DNA of 23,465 bases from an uncultured Oscillospiraceae bacterium (GTDB taxonomy: Bacteria; Bacillota; Clostridia; Oscillospirales; Oscillospiraceae): contig CAJUFJ010000053.1 in NCBI GenBank assembly GCA_910585815.1, forward strand, positions 1-23,465, given 5' to 3'. The translations under genes and the position numbers were made by a program. Of this stretch, positions 1 through 7,616 are shown piece by piece. The notes under the pieces are model-generated. The model saw only the letters and a program-made list of their open reading frames with translations, was not told where the DNA came from and searched no databases. Position 1 is the stretch's first letter; each line of letters starts with the position of its first letter.

Positions 1-1403
1 TTGGCGTTGCCCCGGTCCACCGCCATGGTGTACTGGGTCAGGTCGTTGGTGCCGACGGAGAAAAAGTCACACTCCTGGGCCAGCAGGTCGGCGATGAGGG
101 CGGCGGCGGGGGTCTCGATCATGGCCCCCAGGGCGATGTCCCTGTCGTAGGGCACGCCGGACTCGGCCAGCTCCTTCTTGCACTGCTCCAGCAGCTCCCG
201 GGCGGCGCGGACCTCCTCCACACAGGTGACCAGGGGGAGCATAATTTTGATGTTCTGCTCCTCGGCCCCCGCCCGGAGCAGGGCGCGGAGCTGGACCTTA
301 TACAGCTCGGGGCGGTCCAGGCAGTAGCGGATGGCCCGGTGGCCCAGGAAGGGGTTTTCCTCCTTCTCCAGCCCCAGATAGTCGATGGCCTTGTCGCCCC
401 CCACGTCCAGGGTACGGATAATTACTTCCTTGCCCACCATGGTCTTGGAGACAGCGTAGTAGGCCTCATACTGCACCGTCTCATCGGGGAGACTGGTGCG
501 GTCCATGAACAGGAACTCGGTACGGAACAGGCCGATCCCCTCCGCGCCGGACTGGGCGGCGGCCTCCGCCTCGGCGGCGGAACCTATGTTGGCGTAGAGG
601 TGGTAATATTTTCCATCGGCGTCAGCGGTGGGCTTATCCCGATAGACCTCCAGAGCGGCGGTCTTCTCCTGGTAGTCCTTCTGTTTGGCCAGATACTCGC
701 TGCGGGTGCGGGCGTCGGGGCTGAGAACCACTACCCCCTCGCCGCCGTCCACAATCAGGCCGTCGCCGTCCTTGATGAGTTCCAGGGCCTTGGCGATGCT
801 GAGTACGGCGGGGAGCTGGAGGGCCCGGGCCAGGATGGCCGAGTGGCTGGTGCGGCCGCCTGTCTCGGTGATGATGCCGGCCACGTTCTCCCTGTTCAGC
901 CCCACCGTCATGGAGGGGGTGAGGTCGTGGGCCACCAGAATGGTGCCGGCGGGCAGGGCGCTCAGGTCGATGCCGGTGACACCCATGAGGATGGACAGCA
1001 GCCGGGACCGGATATCCCGCACGTCGGTGGCCCGCTGGCGCATCAGTTCGTCGTCCACGCCGGCGAACATGTCGGCGTACATGGTGCACACCGCGTCGGC
1101 CGCCCCCTCGGCGCAGGAACCGCCGTCGATGGCCTCCTGCATCTGGGAGAGCATGAAGGGGTCGGCCAGCATGGTGATCTGACCGGTGAGAATCTCCGCC
1201 TCCTTGGGGCCGGTCTGCTCTCGGATGCGGTCGGCCATGGCGGCGGTGCGCTGGTTGAACTCGTCAATGGCGTTTTGCAGGCGGGTTTTTTCCGCCTCCT
1301 TGCCGGAGTAGGGGACGTCGGAGTAGTCCAGGCTCTCCTCCCGCACGCAGACGGCGCAGCCCAGGCCGACGCCGTCCGATGCGTTGATCCCTTTCAGAAC
1401 CAT
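1..1403 (-). CDS. ptsI: PTS Enzyme I (PEP-protein phosphotransferase), C-terminus off the window
   Basis: Cytoplasmic Enzyme I takes phosphate from phosphoenolpyruvate and passes it to HPr, the first step of all PTS sugar uptake. The reading frame starts at ATG 1403 after an AGAGGAGG ribosome site and runs open to the left edge, giving 467 residues of a family that is usually 540-575 long. Visible motifs are the phosphohistidine segment GGRTSHSA (His about 187), GIGLFRTEFLFMDR near residue 290, RTLDVGGDK, and the PEP-barrel signature SVGTNDLTQYT just before the cut. The missing part should hold the catalytic cysteine region. It lies 15 bp downstream of ptsH on the same strand, so the two are certainly co-transcribed. 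Identification is secure from the motifs; only the end is unseen. Confidence 0.97.
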   Translation of the reverse strand, partial: MVLKGINASDGVGLGCAVCVREESLDYSDVPYSGKEAEKTRLQNAIDEFNQRTAAMADRIREQTGPKEAEILTGQITMLADPFMLSQMQEAIDGGSCAEGAADAVCTMYADMFAGVDDELMRQRATDVRDIRSRLLSILMGVTGIDLSALPAGTILVAHDLTPSMTVGLNRENVAGIITETGGRTSHSAILARALQLPAVLSIAKALELIKDGDGLIVDGGEGVVVLSPDARTRSEYLAKQKDYQEKTAALEVYRDKPTADADGKYYHLYANIGSAAEAEAAAQSGAEGIGLFRTEFLFMDRTSLPDETVQYEAYYAVSKTMVGKEVIIRTLDVGGDKAIDYLGLEKEENPFLGHRAIRYCLDRPELYKVQLRALLRAGAEEQNIKIMLPLVTCVEEVRAARELLEQCKKELAESGVPYDRDIALGAMIETPAAALIADLLAQECDFFSVGTNDLTQYTMAVDRGNA

Positions 1404-1418
1404 AGCGCGCTCCTCCTC

Positions 1419-1685
1419 TTACAGGTCGCCCAGGCCGGACTCCACCAGCTTGACGGCGGCGTCCAGAGCTTCGGCCTCCTGGGCGCCCTCGCAGCGAATC
1501 TCGATCTCGCTGTCCATCTTGATGCAGGAGGCCATCAGGTTCATGATGCTCTTGGCGTTGATGGTCTTCTCGCCAAAGATGATGGTGACGGTGCTGTCGT
1601 ACTTGCCCATCTCGGCCACAAAGAGCTGGGCGGGGCGCATGTGCAGACCCTGGGGATTGATGACCTTGACTGTTTTGGATACCAT
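1419..1685 (-). CDS. ptsH: HPr phosphocarrier protein
   Basis: This 88-residue protein relays phosphate from Enzyme I to sugar-specific EII components in the cytoplasm. The active-site histidine is His15 within GLHMRPA, and the regulatory serine is Ser46 within AKSIMNLM. Length and both positions match the family exactly. Ser46 is the residue that HPr kinase/phosphorylase modifies in Firmicutes, making HPr-Ser-P the corepressor of CcpA, so this copy should serve both sugar transport and carbon catabolite control rather than being a Crh-like variant, which lacks His15. The start is supported by AAAGGATG 5 to 12 bases upstream. It sits between a DeoR regulator and ptsI on the minus strand. Confidence 0.97.
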   Translation of the reverse strand: MVSKTVKVINPQGLHMRPAQLFVAEMGKYDSTVTIIFGEKTINAKSIMNLMASCIKMDSEIEIRCEGAQEAEALDAAVKLVESGLGDL

Positions 1686-1753
1686 AATGAATACATCCTT
1701 TCAAATTTGTTTATTATCTCATACTGTGAAGCACAGTATTTAGAGAACGAAAG

Positions 1754-2497
1754 TTAAACTGCGATGACGTCGGTGCTGTCTAGATATTTCCGGTCGGGCA
1801 GGCGGTCGGTGATGATCTGGGCCCCATCCAGGGGGAGGATGGCGGCGGCGGTGACCCGGCCGAATTTGCTGGAGTCGGCCAGCATATAGACCGACTGGGC
1901 TCGGGCGGCTGCAAGGGATTTCAGGGCGGCCGCCTCCGGGTCGGGGGTGGTAAAGCCCTGGCTGAGGCTGACCCCGCTGGTGCCCAGGAAGACCTTGGTG
2001 AAGTTATACCGCCGGATGGCGTCCAGGGCTTCGGCGCCCACGATGTCCACCGTGCCCGGCTTCAGGGTGCCGCCCAGGACATAGACGCGGCACTCAAAGG
2101 CGGAGAGCATCCCGGCGAAGTCGATGCTGCTGGTGACAAACAGGGCTTTGGAGTCCTTCAGGTGGCTGGCCATGTGGAGGACGGTGGTGCCGGTGTCCAG
2201 ATAGACCACGTCGTCGTCCCCCACCAGGCTGGCGGCGTAGCGGGCGATGCGCTCCTTCTCCCGGGCGTAGCGCTGCTTGGTGGCCAGGTCGGGCTCCCGG
2301 GCGAGAAATTCCTCCTCCTCCAGGCTGGTGGCCCCGCCGTGAATCTTGACCAGCCTGCCCTGGCGGGCCAGGGCGTTCAGGTCCCGGCGGATGGTGGCCT
2401 CCGAGGCCCCGGTGGTCTGGCAGAGGTCGGTTACGCTGACGGTCTGGTGCTGGGCGATCTGCTCTAAAATGGCCCGGGCGCGCTGTTCAGCCAGCAT
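1754..2497 (-). CDS. DeoR-family transcriptional regulator (first copy)
   Basis: A 247-residue cytoplasmic repressor of the DeoR/GlpR type, which normally senses a phosphorylated sugar. The N-terminal helix-turn-helix spans about residues 18-55 (VSVTDLCQTTGASEATIRRD). The sensor domain carries the usual YLDTGTT near residue 99, LGGTLKPGTVDIVG near 142 and FLGTSG near 170. The start at 2497 follows AAAGGAGG. It is 68 bp upstream of ptsH, same strand, so it is probably the first gene of a deoR-ptsH-ptsI operon, and it is divergent from mtlD. By position it could control its own operon and mtlD; GATT-rich direct repeats in its leader are a candidate operator. The ligand cannot be read from sequence; fructose-1-phosphate or a hexitol phosphate are guesses from context. 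Confidence 0.93.
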   Translation of the reverse strand: MLAEQRARAILEQIAQHQTVSVTDLCQTTGASEATIRRDLNALARQGRLVKIHGGATSLEEEEFLAREPDLATKQRYAREKERIARYAASLVGDDDVVYLDTGTTVLHMASHLKDSKALFVTSSIDFAGMLSAFECRVYVLGGTLKPGTVDIVGAEALDAIRRYNFTKVFLGTSGVSLSQGFTTPDPEAAALKSLAAARAQSVYMLADSSKFGRVTAAAILPLDGAQIITDRLPDRKYLDSTDVIAV

Positions 2498-2522
2498 CCT
2501 GCATGCCTCCTTTCTTGACTGG

Positions 2523-2546
2523 ATTTGATTATTTGATTGATTTTGA
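2523..2546. promoter_or_regulatory. GATT direct repeats, candidate DeoR operator
   Basis: In the leader between the deoR promoter and its start codon the plus strand reads TTTGATTATTTGATTGATTT, a run of TTTGATT/GATT direct repeats in 7-8 bp steps. DeoR-type regulators of Gram-positive bacteria commonly bind direct repeats of this kind, so autoregulation is plausible. A related pair, AATCAAAA (2780-2787) and AAAATCA (2794-2800), lies on the mtlD side of the same intergenic region. The assignment is inferred from position and repetition only. Confidence 0.4.
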
Positions 2547-2554
2547 CTAAAATA

Positions 2555-2583
2555 ATCCTATCATAGAAACGCAGGAAAGTCAA
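2555..2583 (-). promoter_or_regulatory. Promoter of deoR-ptsH-ptsI
   Basis: On the minus strand TTGACT (2583-2578) is followed after exactly 17 bases by TAGGAT (2560-2555), a good match to a SigA promoter. It lies about 60 bases upstream of the deoR start, and the candidate GATT-repeat operator falls just downstream of it. Confidence 0.65.
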
Positions 2584-2846
2584 CCAAATTGTGGCGATTT
2601 TTCTGTACAAAAAAGAACGCCTGTTTTTGTGCATAGTGCCACAAAAGCCTTGGAATAAGCGAGATATTAGACCGGAAGAAGCCGGCGGAAGGGGAGAGGG
2701 ACTGGGGACGGCGAAGGAGAAAGCGGTTTGCAAGTGAGGGGACGGAATGGGACGGTTTTCCCGTCCTGAGTGGGAAAACAATCAAAAACGTGCAAAATCA
2801 CTTTTTTGGAGGCAGAGCAAGCGGGATATTTTGGCGCTTTTCCGCC

Positions 2847-2876
2847 TTGCGGAGGGGGGAAGGGTGGTGCTATACT
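2847..2876 (+). promoter_or_regulatory. Possible mtlD promoter
   Basis: TATACT at 2871-2876 is a good -10 element placed about 60 bases before the mtlD start. The -35 is poor (TTGCGG at 2847-2852, spacer 18), which would fit a promoter needing an activator. Upstream AATCAAA repeats at 2780-2800 may bind the neighbouring DeoR protein. Confidence 0.4.
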
Positions 2877-2934
2877 TGAGACAAGGATTACCGGAAAGCC
2901 ACCAAACTATTATTTTTAAAGGAAGGGATCAAAC

Positions 2935-4095
2935 ATGAAACAGGCAATTATGATCGGCGCAGGCAACATCGGGCGGGGCTTCATCGGCGCGCTGCTGGAA
3001 AAGAGCGGCTATCACGTCACCTTCGCCGACGTGGCGGAAAATCTTATTTCCGCCATCAACCAGCGGAGGAGCTACACCGTCCATATCCAGGACCGGGAGT
3101 GCGCGGAGTGGACCGTTACCAACATCAGCGGTATCTCCTCTGCCAACCAGGAGCTGGTGGATGCCATTGCCGGCGACTGCGAGCTTATCACCACCGCTGT
3201 GGGCCTGCGCATCCTGCCCATCGTGGCCAAGCCCATTGCCGCCGGCATCAAGGGCCGGAAGGCGGCGGGCAGTACTCAGATTCTCAACGTGGTGGCCTGT
3301 GAGAACGCCGTCCGGGGCACCAGCCAGCTGCGGGACGCCGTCTACGCCAATCTGAGCGAGGAGGAGATCGCCTACGCCGGGGAGTATGTGGGCTTTGCCG
3401 ACTGCGCCGTGGACCGCATCGTGCCCAAGGCCTCCTTTGAGAACCCCCTGGACGTGGCGGTGGAGCAGTACACCGAGTGGGACGTGGAGAAGGGCGGCTG
3501 GAAGGGCGAGCTGCCCGACATTCAGGGGTGCAGCTTTGTGGACGACCTGTCCGCCTATATTGAGCGCAAGCTGTTCACCCTGAACAGCGGCCACGCCATC
3601 TGCGCCTACCTGGGGGCGCTGAGGGGCCACCGCACTATTGTGGAGAGCATCGCCGACCCCGCCATCGGCGACGTGGTGTATCAGGCCATGTGCGAGAGCG
3701 GCGAGGGGCTGATTAAAAAGTTCGGCTTTGACCCCGAGGCCCACCACGCCTATATCGACCGCATCTTTGCCCGTTTCCAGAACCCCTTCCTGGAGGACGA
3801 GACCCAGCGGGTGGCCCGGGAGCCCATCCGCAAGCTGGCCCCCACCGACCGGCTGGTAAAGCCCCTGACCACCGCCTACGGCTACGGCCTGAATGTGGAC
3901 CACCTGATTTTCGGCGCGGCTGCCGCCCTCCACTTCAACTGTCCCGAGGACGAGCAGAGTGTGGAGCTGATGAAGAAGATCGAGGCCGAGGGCGTGGAGA
4001 AGGCCCTGGAGGCCTACACCGGCCTGAAGGCGTCCGACCCTCTGTTTGGCCGCATTCTGGACGTGTACCGCGGGCTGGGCGTGGCGAAAAAGTGA
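2935..4095 (+). CDS. mtlD: Mannitol-1-phosphate 5-dehydrogenase
   Basis: A 386-residue NAD-dependent cytoplasmic enzyme that oxidises mannitol 1-phosphate, the product of mannitol PTS uptake, to fructose 6-phosphate; in fermenting cells it can also run backwards to make mannitol. The N-terminal Rossmann motif GAGNIGRGFIG is at residues 8-18, followed by the family signatures VVACENAVRGT (about 119-129), GFADCAVDRIVP (about 153-164) and the catalytic-domain ERKLFTLNSGHAICAYLG (about 211-228, with the conserved Lys and His). It aligns by eye along its whole length with E. coli MtlD. The start follows GGAAGGGA. There is no mannitol EII gene in the window, so it is either unlinked from its transporter or fed by general PTS. 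It faces away from deoR, which may regulate it. Confidence 0.96.
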   Translation: MKQAIMIGAGNIGRGFIGALLEKSGYHVTFADVAENLISAINQRRSYTVHIQDRECAEWTVTNISGISSANQELVDAIAGDCELITTAVGLRILPIVAKPIAAGIKGRKAAGSTQILNVVACENAVRGTSQLRDAVYANLSEEEIAYAGEYVGFADCAVDRIVPKASFENPLDVAVEQYTEWDVEKGGWKGELPDIQGCSFVDDLSAYIERKLFTLNSGHAICAYLGALRGHRTIVESIADPAIGDVVYQAMCESGEGLIKKFGFDPEAHHAYIDRIFARFQNPFLEDETQRVAREPIRKLAPTDRLVKPLTTAYGYGLNVDHLIFGAAAALHFNCPEDEQSVELMKKIEAEGVEKALEAYTGLKASDPLFGRILDVYRGLGVAKK

Positions 4096-4126
4096 GATTG
4101 GACAGGGGAAAGGCGCAATAAATCCC

Positions 4127-4154
4127 TTGCATTTTTCCAGATTTTCTTTATAAT
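4127..4154 (+). promoter_or_regulatory. Promoter of ridA
   Basis: TTGCAT (4127-4132), a 16-base spacer and a perfect TATAAT (4149-4154) lie about 30 bases before the ridA start, in the short gap after mtlD. This makes ridA separately transcribed. Confidence 0.75.
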
Positions 4155-4183
4155 GGCAGTAAAGACTTTGAGGAGGGTTTCCG

Positions 4184-4558
4184 ATGAACAAAACCATTAC
4201 CGCTGAAAACGCCCCCGCCGCCGTGGGGCCCTACTGCCATGCCAAGCTGGCGGGCAATACCCTGTATACCTCCGGCCAGCTGGGCCTGATTCCTGCCACC
4301 GGCGAGTTGCCCCAGGGGGTGGAGGCCCAGGCCGCTCAGGCGCTGGACAACCTGAAGGCTGTGCTGAACGCCGCCGGGATGGACTTCGAGGATGTGGTGA
4401 AAACCACTGTTTTCCTGGCGGACATGAATGATTTTGCCGCCATCAACGCCATCTATGCCAAATACTTCCCCGGCGAGGCTCCGGCGCGCTCCTGTGTCCA
4501 GGTGGCGGCCCTGCCCAAGGGTGCCCTGTTTGAAATCGAGGCCGTGGCGGTCCGGTAA
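4184..4558 (+). CDS. ridA: RidA-family 2-iminoacid/2-aminoacrylate deaminase
   Basis: A 124-residue cytoplasmic protein of the RidA (YjgF/YER057c/UK114) family, which hydrolyses reactive enamine/imine intermediates such as 2-aminoacrylate to keto acids and ammonia. The length is typical. The key carboxylate-binding arginine is present as Arg102 in PARSCVQVAALPKGALFEIEA, with the conserved glutamate at 120, and the GQLG and VVKTTVFLADM segments are canonical, so an active deaminase is expected. The start follows GAGGAGG. It is directly upstream of a PLP lyase that produces 2-aminoacrylate, separated by a terminator hairpin that may allow some read-through. The gene name is a family name; the exact physiological substrate is inferred from that neighbour. 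Confidence 0.94.
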   Translation: MNKTITAENAPAAVGPYCHAKLAGNTLYTSGQLGLIPATGELPQGVEAQAAQALDNLKAVLNAAGMDFEDVVKTTVFLADMNDFAAINAIYAKYFPGEAPARSCVQVAALPKGALFEIEAVAVR

Positions 4559-4560
4559 GC

Positions 4561-4602
4561 AAAAAACGCCGAGGAGGGCACGCCCCCCTTCGGCGTTTTC
4601 TT
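4561..4602 (+). terminator. Rho-independent terminator after ridA
   Basis: A 10-bp stem AAAACGCCGA (4563-4572) pairs with TCGGCGTTTT (4590-4599), with further G-C pairing inside the loop (GAGGG/CCCCC) and T-rich sequence at the 3' side. It begins 2 bases after the ridA stop codon. Confidence 0.85.
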
Positions 4603-4640
4603 ATACGGAAATCAATTGTTTTGATATGGAGGAAAACAGG

Positions 4641-5843
4641 ATGACTGACCACATAAAATGGACCCTGAACCACCTGCCCCCCAGTGAGGACAGCCGCCTG
4701 GGGATTATGTCCCTGGAGAACGCGGCCAAGGCCCGGGCCTTTCACCGCTCCTTCCCCCAGTACGCCGCCACCCCGCTGACCCGGCTGGACGGCATGGCCC
4801 GGCGGCTGGGCCTGGGCGGCCTGTGGGTCAAGGACGAGTCCTTCCGCTTCGGTCTCAACGCCTTTAAGGTGCTGGGGGGCTCCTTTGCCATTGCCCGGTA
4901 TATCGCCGAGGAGCTGGGACGGGATGTGTCGGAGCTGACCTATGAGTACCTCACCGGCGCCCGGTTCCGGGAGGAATTCGGGCAGGCCACCTTCTTTACC
5001 GCCACCGACGGCAACCACGGCAGGGGAGTGGCCTGGGCGGCCAGCCGGCTGGGGCAGAAGGCGGTGGTCCATATGCCCAAGGGCAGCGCCAAGAGCCGCT
5101 TTGACAACATCGCCAGGGAGGGCGCTCAGGTGACCATCGAGGAGGTCAACTACGACGACTGCGTCCGCATGGCCGCCGCTGAGGCCGCCGGGACGGCCCA
5201 CGGCGTGGTGATTCAGGACACCGCCTGGGAGGGGTATGAGGAGATACCCTCCTGGATTATGCAGGGCTACGCCACCATGGCCGACGAGGCGGCGGAGCAG
5301 ATGGAGGAGCGGCCCACCCACGTGTTCCTCCAGGCGGGCGTGGGGAGTATGGCGGGGGCCGTGGCCGGGTATTTTATCAACCGCTATCCGGAGCATCCGC
5401 CGAAATTTGTGGTTATGGAGGCGGAAGCGGCGGACTGCCACTATCGGAGCGCCCTGGCCGGGGACGGCAAGATGCGCACGGTGGGGGGAGACCTGAGCAC
5501 CATCATGGCGGGGCTGGCCTGCGGCGAGCCCAACCCCATTTCCTGGGACATCCTGCGCAGCCACGCCGCCGCCTTTGTGTCCTGCCCCGACTGGGTGAGT
5601 GCCCGGGGGATGCGGATGCTGGCCGCTCCGGTGAAGGGCGACCCGGCGGTGACGGCGGGGGAGTCGGGAGCCGTGGGCATGGGGGTAATCTCCGCCCTGA
5701 TGGAGGACGGCGCCTATCGGGAGCTGCGGGAGGCCCTGGGGCTGGACGGCTCCAGCCGGGTGCTGCTGTTTTCCACCGAGGGGGACACCGACCCGGACCA
5801 GTACCGGAAAATCGTCTGGGACGGGGCCTATCCTGCCGTCTGA
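4641..5843 (+). CDS. dpaL: Diaminopropionate ammonia-lyase
   Basis: A 400-residue fold-type II PLP enzyme that converts D- or L-2,3-diaminopropionate to ammonia and 2-aminoacrylate, which becomes pyruvate. The Schiff-base lysine is Lys76 in GLNAFKVLGGS, and the two catalytic aspartates correspond to Asp123 in ATDGNHGRG and Asp193 in IQDTAWEGYEEIP; the glycine-rich phosphate loop is QAGVGSMAG near residue 230. Length and motifs agree with E. coli YgeX. The start at 4641 is chosen because GGAGG lies 8-12 bases before it; an upstream ATG at 4626 would put that site inside the gene, and the frame further upstream reads through the ridA terminator. Next to ridA it makes a source-and-sink pair for 2-aminoacrylate. 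A strong terminator follows. Confidence 0.94.
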   Translation: MTDHIKWTLNHLPPSEDSRLGIMSLENAAKARAFHRSFPQYAATPLTRLDGMARRLGLGGLWVKDESFRFGLNAFKVLGGSFAIARYIAEELGRDVSELTYEYLTGARFREEFGQATFFTATDGNHGRGVAWAASRLGQKAVVHMPKGSAKSRFDNIAREGAQVTIEEVNYDDCVRMAAAEAAGTAHGVVIQDTAWEGYEEIPSWIMQGYATMADEAAEQMEERPTHVFLQAGVGSMAGAVAGYFINRYPEHPPKFVVMEAEAADCHYRSALAGDGKMRTVGGDLSTIMAGLACGEPNPISWDILRSHAAAFVSCPDWVSARGMRMLAAPVKGDPAVTAGESGAVGMGVISALMEDGAYRELREALGLDGSSRVLLFSTEGDTDPDQYRKIVWDGAYPAV

Positions 5844-5860
5844 GCATAACATAAAGAACG

Positions 5861-5895
5861 GGTCCGGCTGAGGAAATCAGCCGGACCTGTTTTTC
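5861..5895 (+). terminator. Rho-independent terminator after dpaL
   Basis: A perfect 11-bp stem, GGTCCGGCTGA (5861-5871) with TCAGCCGGACC (5877-5887), a GGAAA loop and a TGTTTTTC tail. Read on the other strand it may also weakly end the ROK kinase transcript, which stops just beyond it. Confidence 0.93.
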
Positions 5896-5897
5896 TG

Positions 5898-6833
5898 TTA
5901 GTCTCGCAGCAGCTCGGCCGCGCCGATGATGCCGAAATCCTGTTTCAGTTGGGCAAAGCGGAAGTCTACCGGCTGGGGGATGTGGTTGTACCGGTCAAAT
6001 TCGGTGCGCACCCGGTCGAAAAGGAGGGGGCCGAAGTTGACCAGTCCGCCGCCAAAGACATAGAGATTGACGTTAAGCAGCTGGTAAATGTTAAAGGCGC
6101 ACACGCCGATGTAGTGGGCGGTCTGGTCCAGCATCTCCAGGGCGAAGGGGTCCCCCGCTTCGCAGGCCCGGCGCAGCTCGGCGCCGTCCAGATTGGGGCC
6201 CAGGTCCATCATGGTCTTCCGGCCGGCGGATTTTTTCCGAATCTGGACGGGGAGGTACCGGCCCGCCCCCCAGGACATGAAGCAGCCCCTGTTCCGGCAG
6301 CCGCACAGCTCCCCCTGGTCGGGGGTGATGAGCATGTGGCCGCACTCGCCCGCCCAGCCGTAGCTGCCCCGAAAGAGCTGGCCATTGAGAATCAGCCCGC
6401 TGCCGATGCCGGTGCTGACGGCCATGTAGATCATGTGCCGGCTGCCCTGTCCCGCGCCGAAGCGGTGTTCTGCCAGGGCGGCCACGTTGCTGTCGTTGTC
6501 CAGCACGATGGGGACCCCCAGCCGCTGGGCCAGGTAGTCCCGCATGGCGAAGTCCCGGATGTTCACCATGGCGGAGGTCATGCACACATACCCCTGCTCA
6601 AAGAGGATAAAGGAGGGCATGCACACGCCAATTCCCGCCAGGTCGGACAGGGTGAGGCGGTTTTTTTCCAAAATGGCGTGGATGGAGTCGATTACCATGG
6701 CGCAGAAGGCGGGGCCGTCGGCCTCAATGGGGGTGGGCTGCTGAAAGCGGTCCAGCAGGCGGTTCTCCTGGTCAAACAGGCCGTAGGCCACCTTGGTGCC
6801 TCCGGCGTCGATGCCGATGCGATAGGTGCTCAT
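5898..6833 (-). CDS. ROK-family sugar kinase
   Basis: A 311-residue cytoplasmic kinase of the ROK family, phosphorylating a sugar or sugar-like alcohol with ATP. Motifs: DAGGTK phosphate loop at residues 9-14, LDNDSNVAALAE with the presumed catalytic Asp114, STGIGSGLILNG adenosine segment at 140-151, GECGHM (Glu163, His166), and the zinc cluster CGCRNRGC with Cys177, Cys179 and Cys184. The usual CGCGxxGCxE is altered to CGCRNRGCFM, so the family Gly and Glu are replaced by Arg and Met. The ATG overlaps the stop of the upstream DeoR gene by 4 bp (ATGA), which implies translational coupling. In this operon with the glycyl radical activase, it probably phosphorylates the substrate of the adjacent radical enzyme; glucokinase or N-acetylhexosamine kinase are alternatives. 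Confidence 0.9.
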   Translation of the reverse strand: MSTYRIGIDAGGTKVAYGLFDQENRLLDRFQQPTPIEADGPAFCAMVIDSIHAILEKNRLTLSDLAGIGVCMPSFILFEQGYVCMTSAMVNIRDFAMRDYLAQRLGVPIVLDNDSNVAALAEHRFGAGQGSRHMIYMAVSTGIGSGLILNGQLFRGSYGWAGECGHMLITPDQGELCGCRNRGCFMSWGAGRYLPVQIRKKSAGRKTMMDLGPNLDGAELRRACEAGDPFALEMLDQTAHYIGVCAFNIYQLLNVNLYVFGGGLVNFGPLLFDRVRTEFDRYNHIPQPVDFRFAQLKQDFGIIGAAELLRD

Positions 6834-7597
6834 AGTGCGCTCTCCTCCTCTGCCTGATAAATCTGTGTGCCGGCCTCTGACAGCCGGCGGGCCTGTTCCC
6901 CGGTGAGGCCGCAGTCGGTGACCACGGCGGAGGCCCCGGCGGGCAGATTCAGGGGGACCACACCCCGCTGGGAAAACTTTTCGCTCTCGGTTACCACAAT
7001 CACCTGTCCGGCGTGCTCGGCCATGTCCCGCACGGCCTGGACCCGCAGGTGGTCGTTACCGGTGAAGCCCAGGGCAGGGGACCAGCCGTCCGCCCCCACA
7101 AAGAGCCGTTCCACATAGAACTGTTGGGCACACACCTTGAGGATGGGACCCACCATAACCTGGGCGTCGTTCTGGAAGTCGCCCCCCAGCAGGACCACCC
7201 GGGCCCCGTCCACCCGGCGGACGTAGCTGGCGATAAAGGCGCTGTTGGTGATGATGGTGGCCCCCGGCTTGCTGCGGGCGATCTCCTCGGCCAGCAGGGC
7301 GCAGCAGCTGCCGCTCTCGATCATCACCGTCTCCCCGGGGGAGACCAGCCGGGCGGCCCGGCGGGCGATGCGGCGCTTCTCCTCATAGTGGATGGCCAGC
7401 CGGTTGTTCACGTCGTCCCCGCTGCCCGACACGGCAAAGCCGTGTTCCCGGCGGAGGATGCCCCGCTCCTCCAGGGCGTCCAGGTCCTTGCGCACCGTCA
7501 CCTGGGACACGCCCAGCCGCTGGGCCAGGACGGAGACCTCCATCCGCCCGCACTGGGAAAGCAGCTCCAAAATCTGGGACTCCCGCGCTTTTCTCAT
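6830..7597 (-). CDS. DeoR-family transcriptional regulator (second copy)
   Basis: A 255-residue sugar-phosphate-responsive repressor. The helix-turn-helix is at about residues 20-50 (VSVLAQRLGVSQVTVRKDLD), and the sensor domain shows IESGSCCALLAEEI near 93, LLGGDFQNDAQVMVGP and FVGADGWSPALGFT, matching the DeoR pattern LGG...G and FxGADG. The start at 7597 is preferred over a longer frame that extends upstream into the activase gene, because GAGAGG lies 7-12 bases before it and the DNA-binding domain begins there. The gene is 19 bp after the activase and overlaps the kinase by 4 bp, so it is the middle gene of the operon and likely controls both this operon and the divergent glycyl radical enzyme. 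It differs clearly in sequence from the other DeoR gene in the window. Confidence 0.92.
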   Translation of the reverse strand: MRKARESQILELLSQCGRMEVSVLAQRLGVSQVTVRKDLDALEERGILRREHGFAVSGSGDDVNNRLAIHYEEKRRIARRAARLVSPGETVMIESGSCCALLAEEIARSKPGATIITNSAFIASYVRRVDGARVVLLGGDFQNDAQVMVGPILKVCAQQFYVERLFVGADGWSPALGFTGNDHLRVQAVRDMAEHAGQVIVVTESEKFSQRGVVPLNLPAGASAVVTDCGLTGEQARRLSEAGTQIYQAEEESAL

Positions 7598-7616
7598 AAA
7601 AAACCTCTCAAAACTG

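Larger units (their letters stand above)
2498..2934. other. 437-bp divergent intergenic region, deoR/mtlD
   Basis: No gene is supported here. It contains the deoR promoter, the GATT repeats, a weak cre-like site at 2718-2731 (AGAAAGCGGTTTGC; 3 mismatches to TGWAANCGNTNWCA), the AATCAAA repeats at 2780-2800 and the presumed mtlD promoter. The two open frames crossing it on the minus strand have no ribosome site and no protein-like composition. Confidence 0.6.

Noticed and set aside
339..1757. Long plus-strand open frame opposite ptsI and ptsH
   Set aside because: Antisense shadow of clear PTS genes caused by high GC; no protein-like motifs or ribosome site.
2929..4197. Minus-strand frame across mtlD
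   Set aside because: Antisense of a full-length, well-conserved dehydrogenase; repetitive composition.
4428..4640. Upstream extension of the diaminopropionate lyase
   Set aside because: Runs through ridA coding sequence and a terminator; the ribosome site fits the start at 4641.
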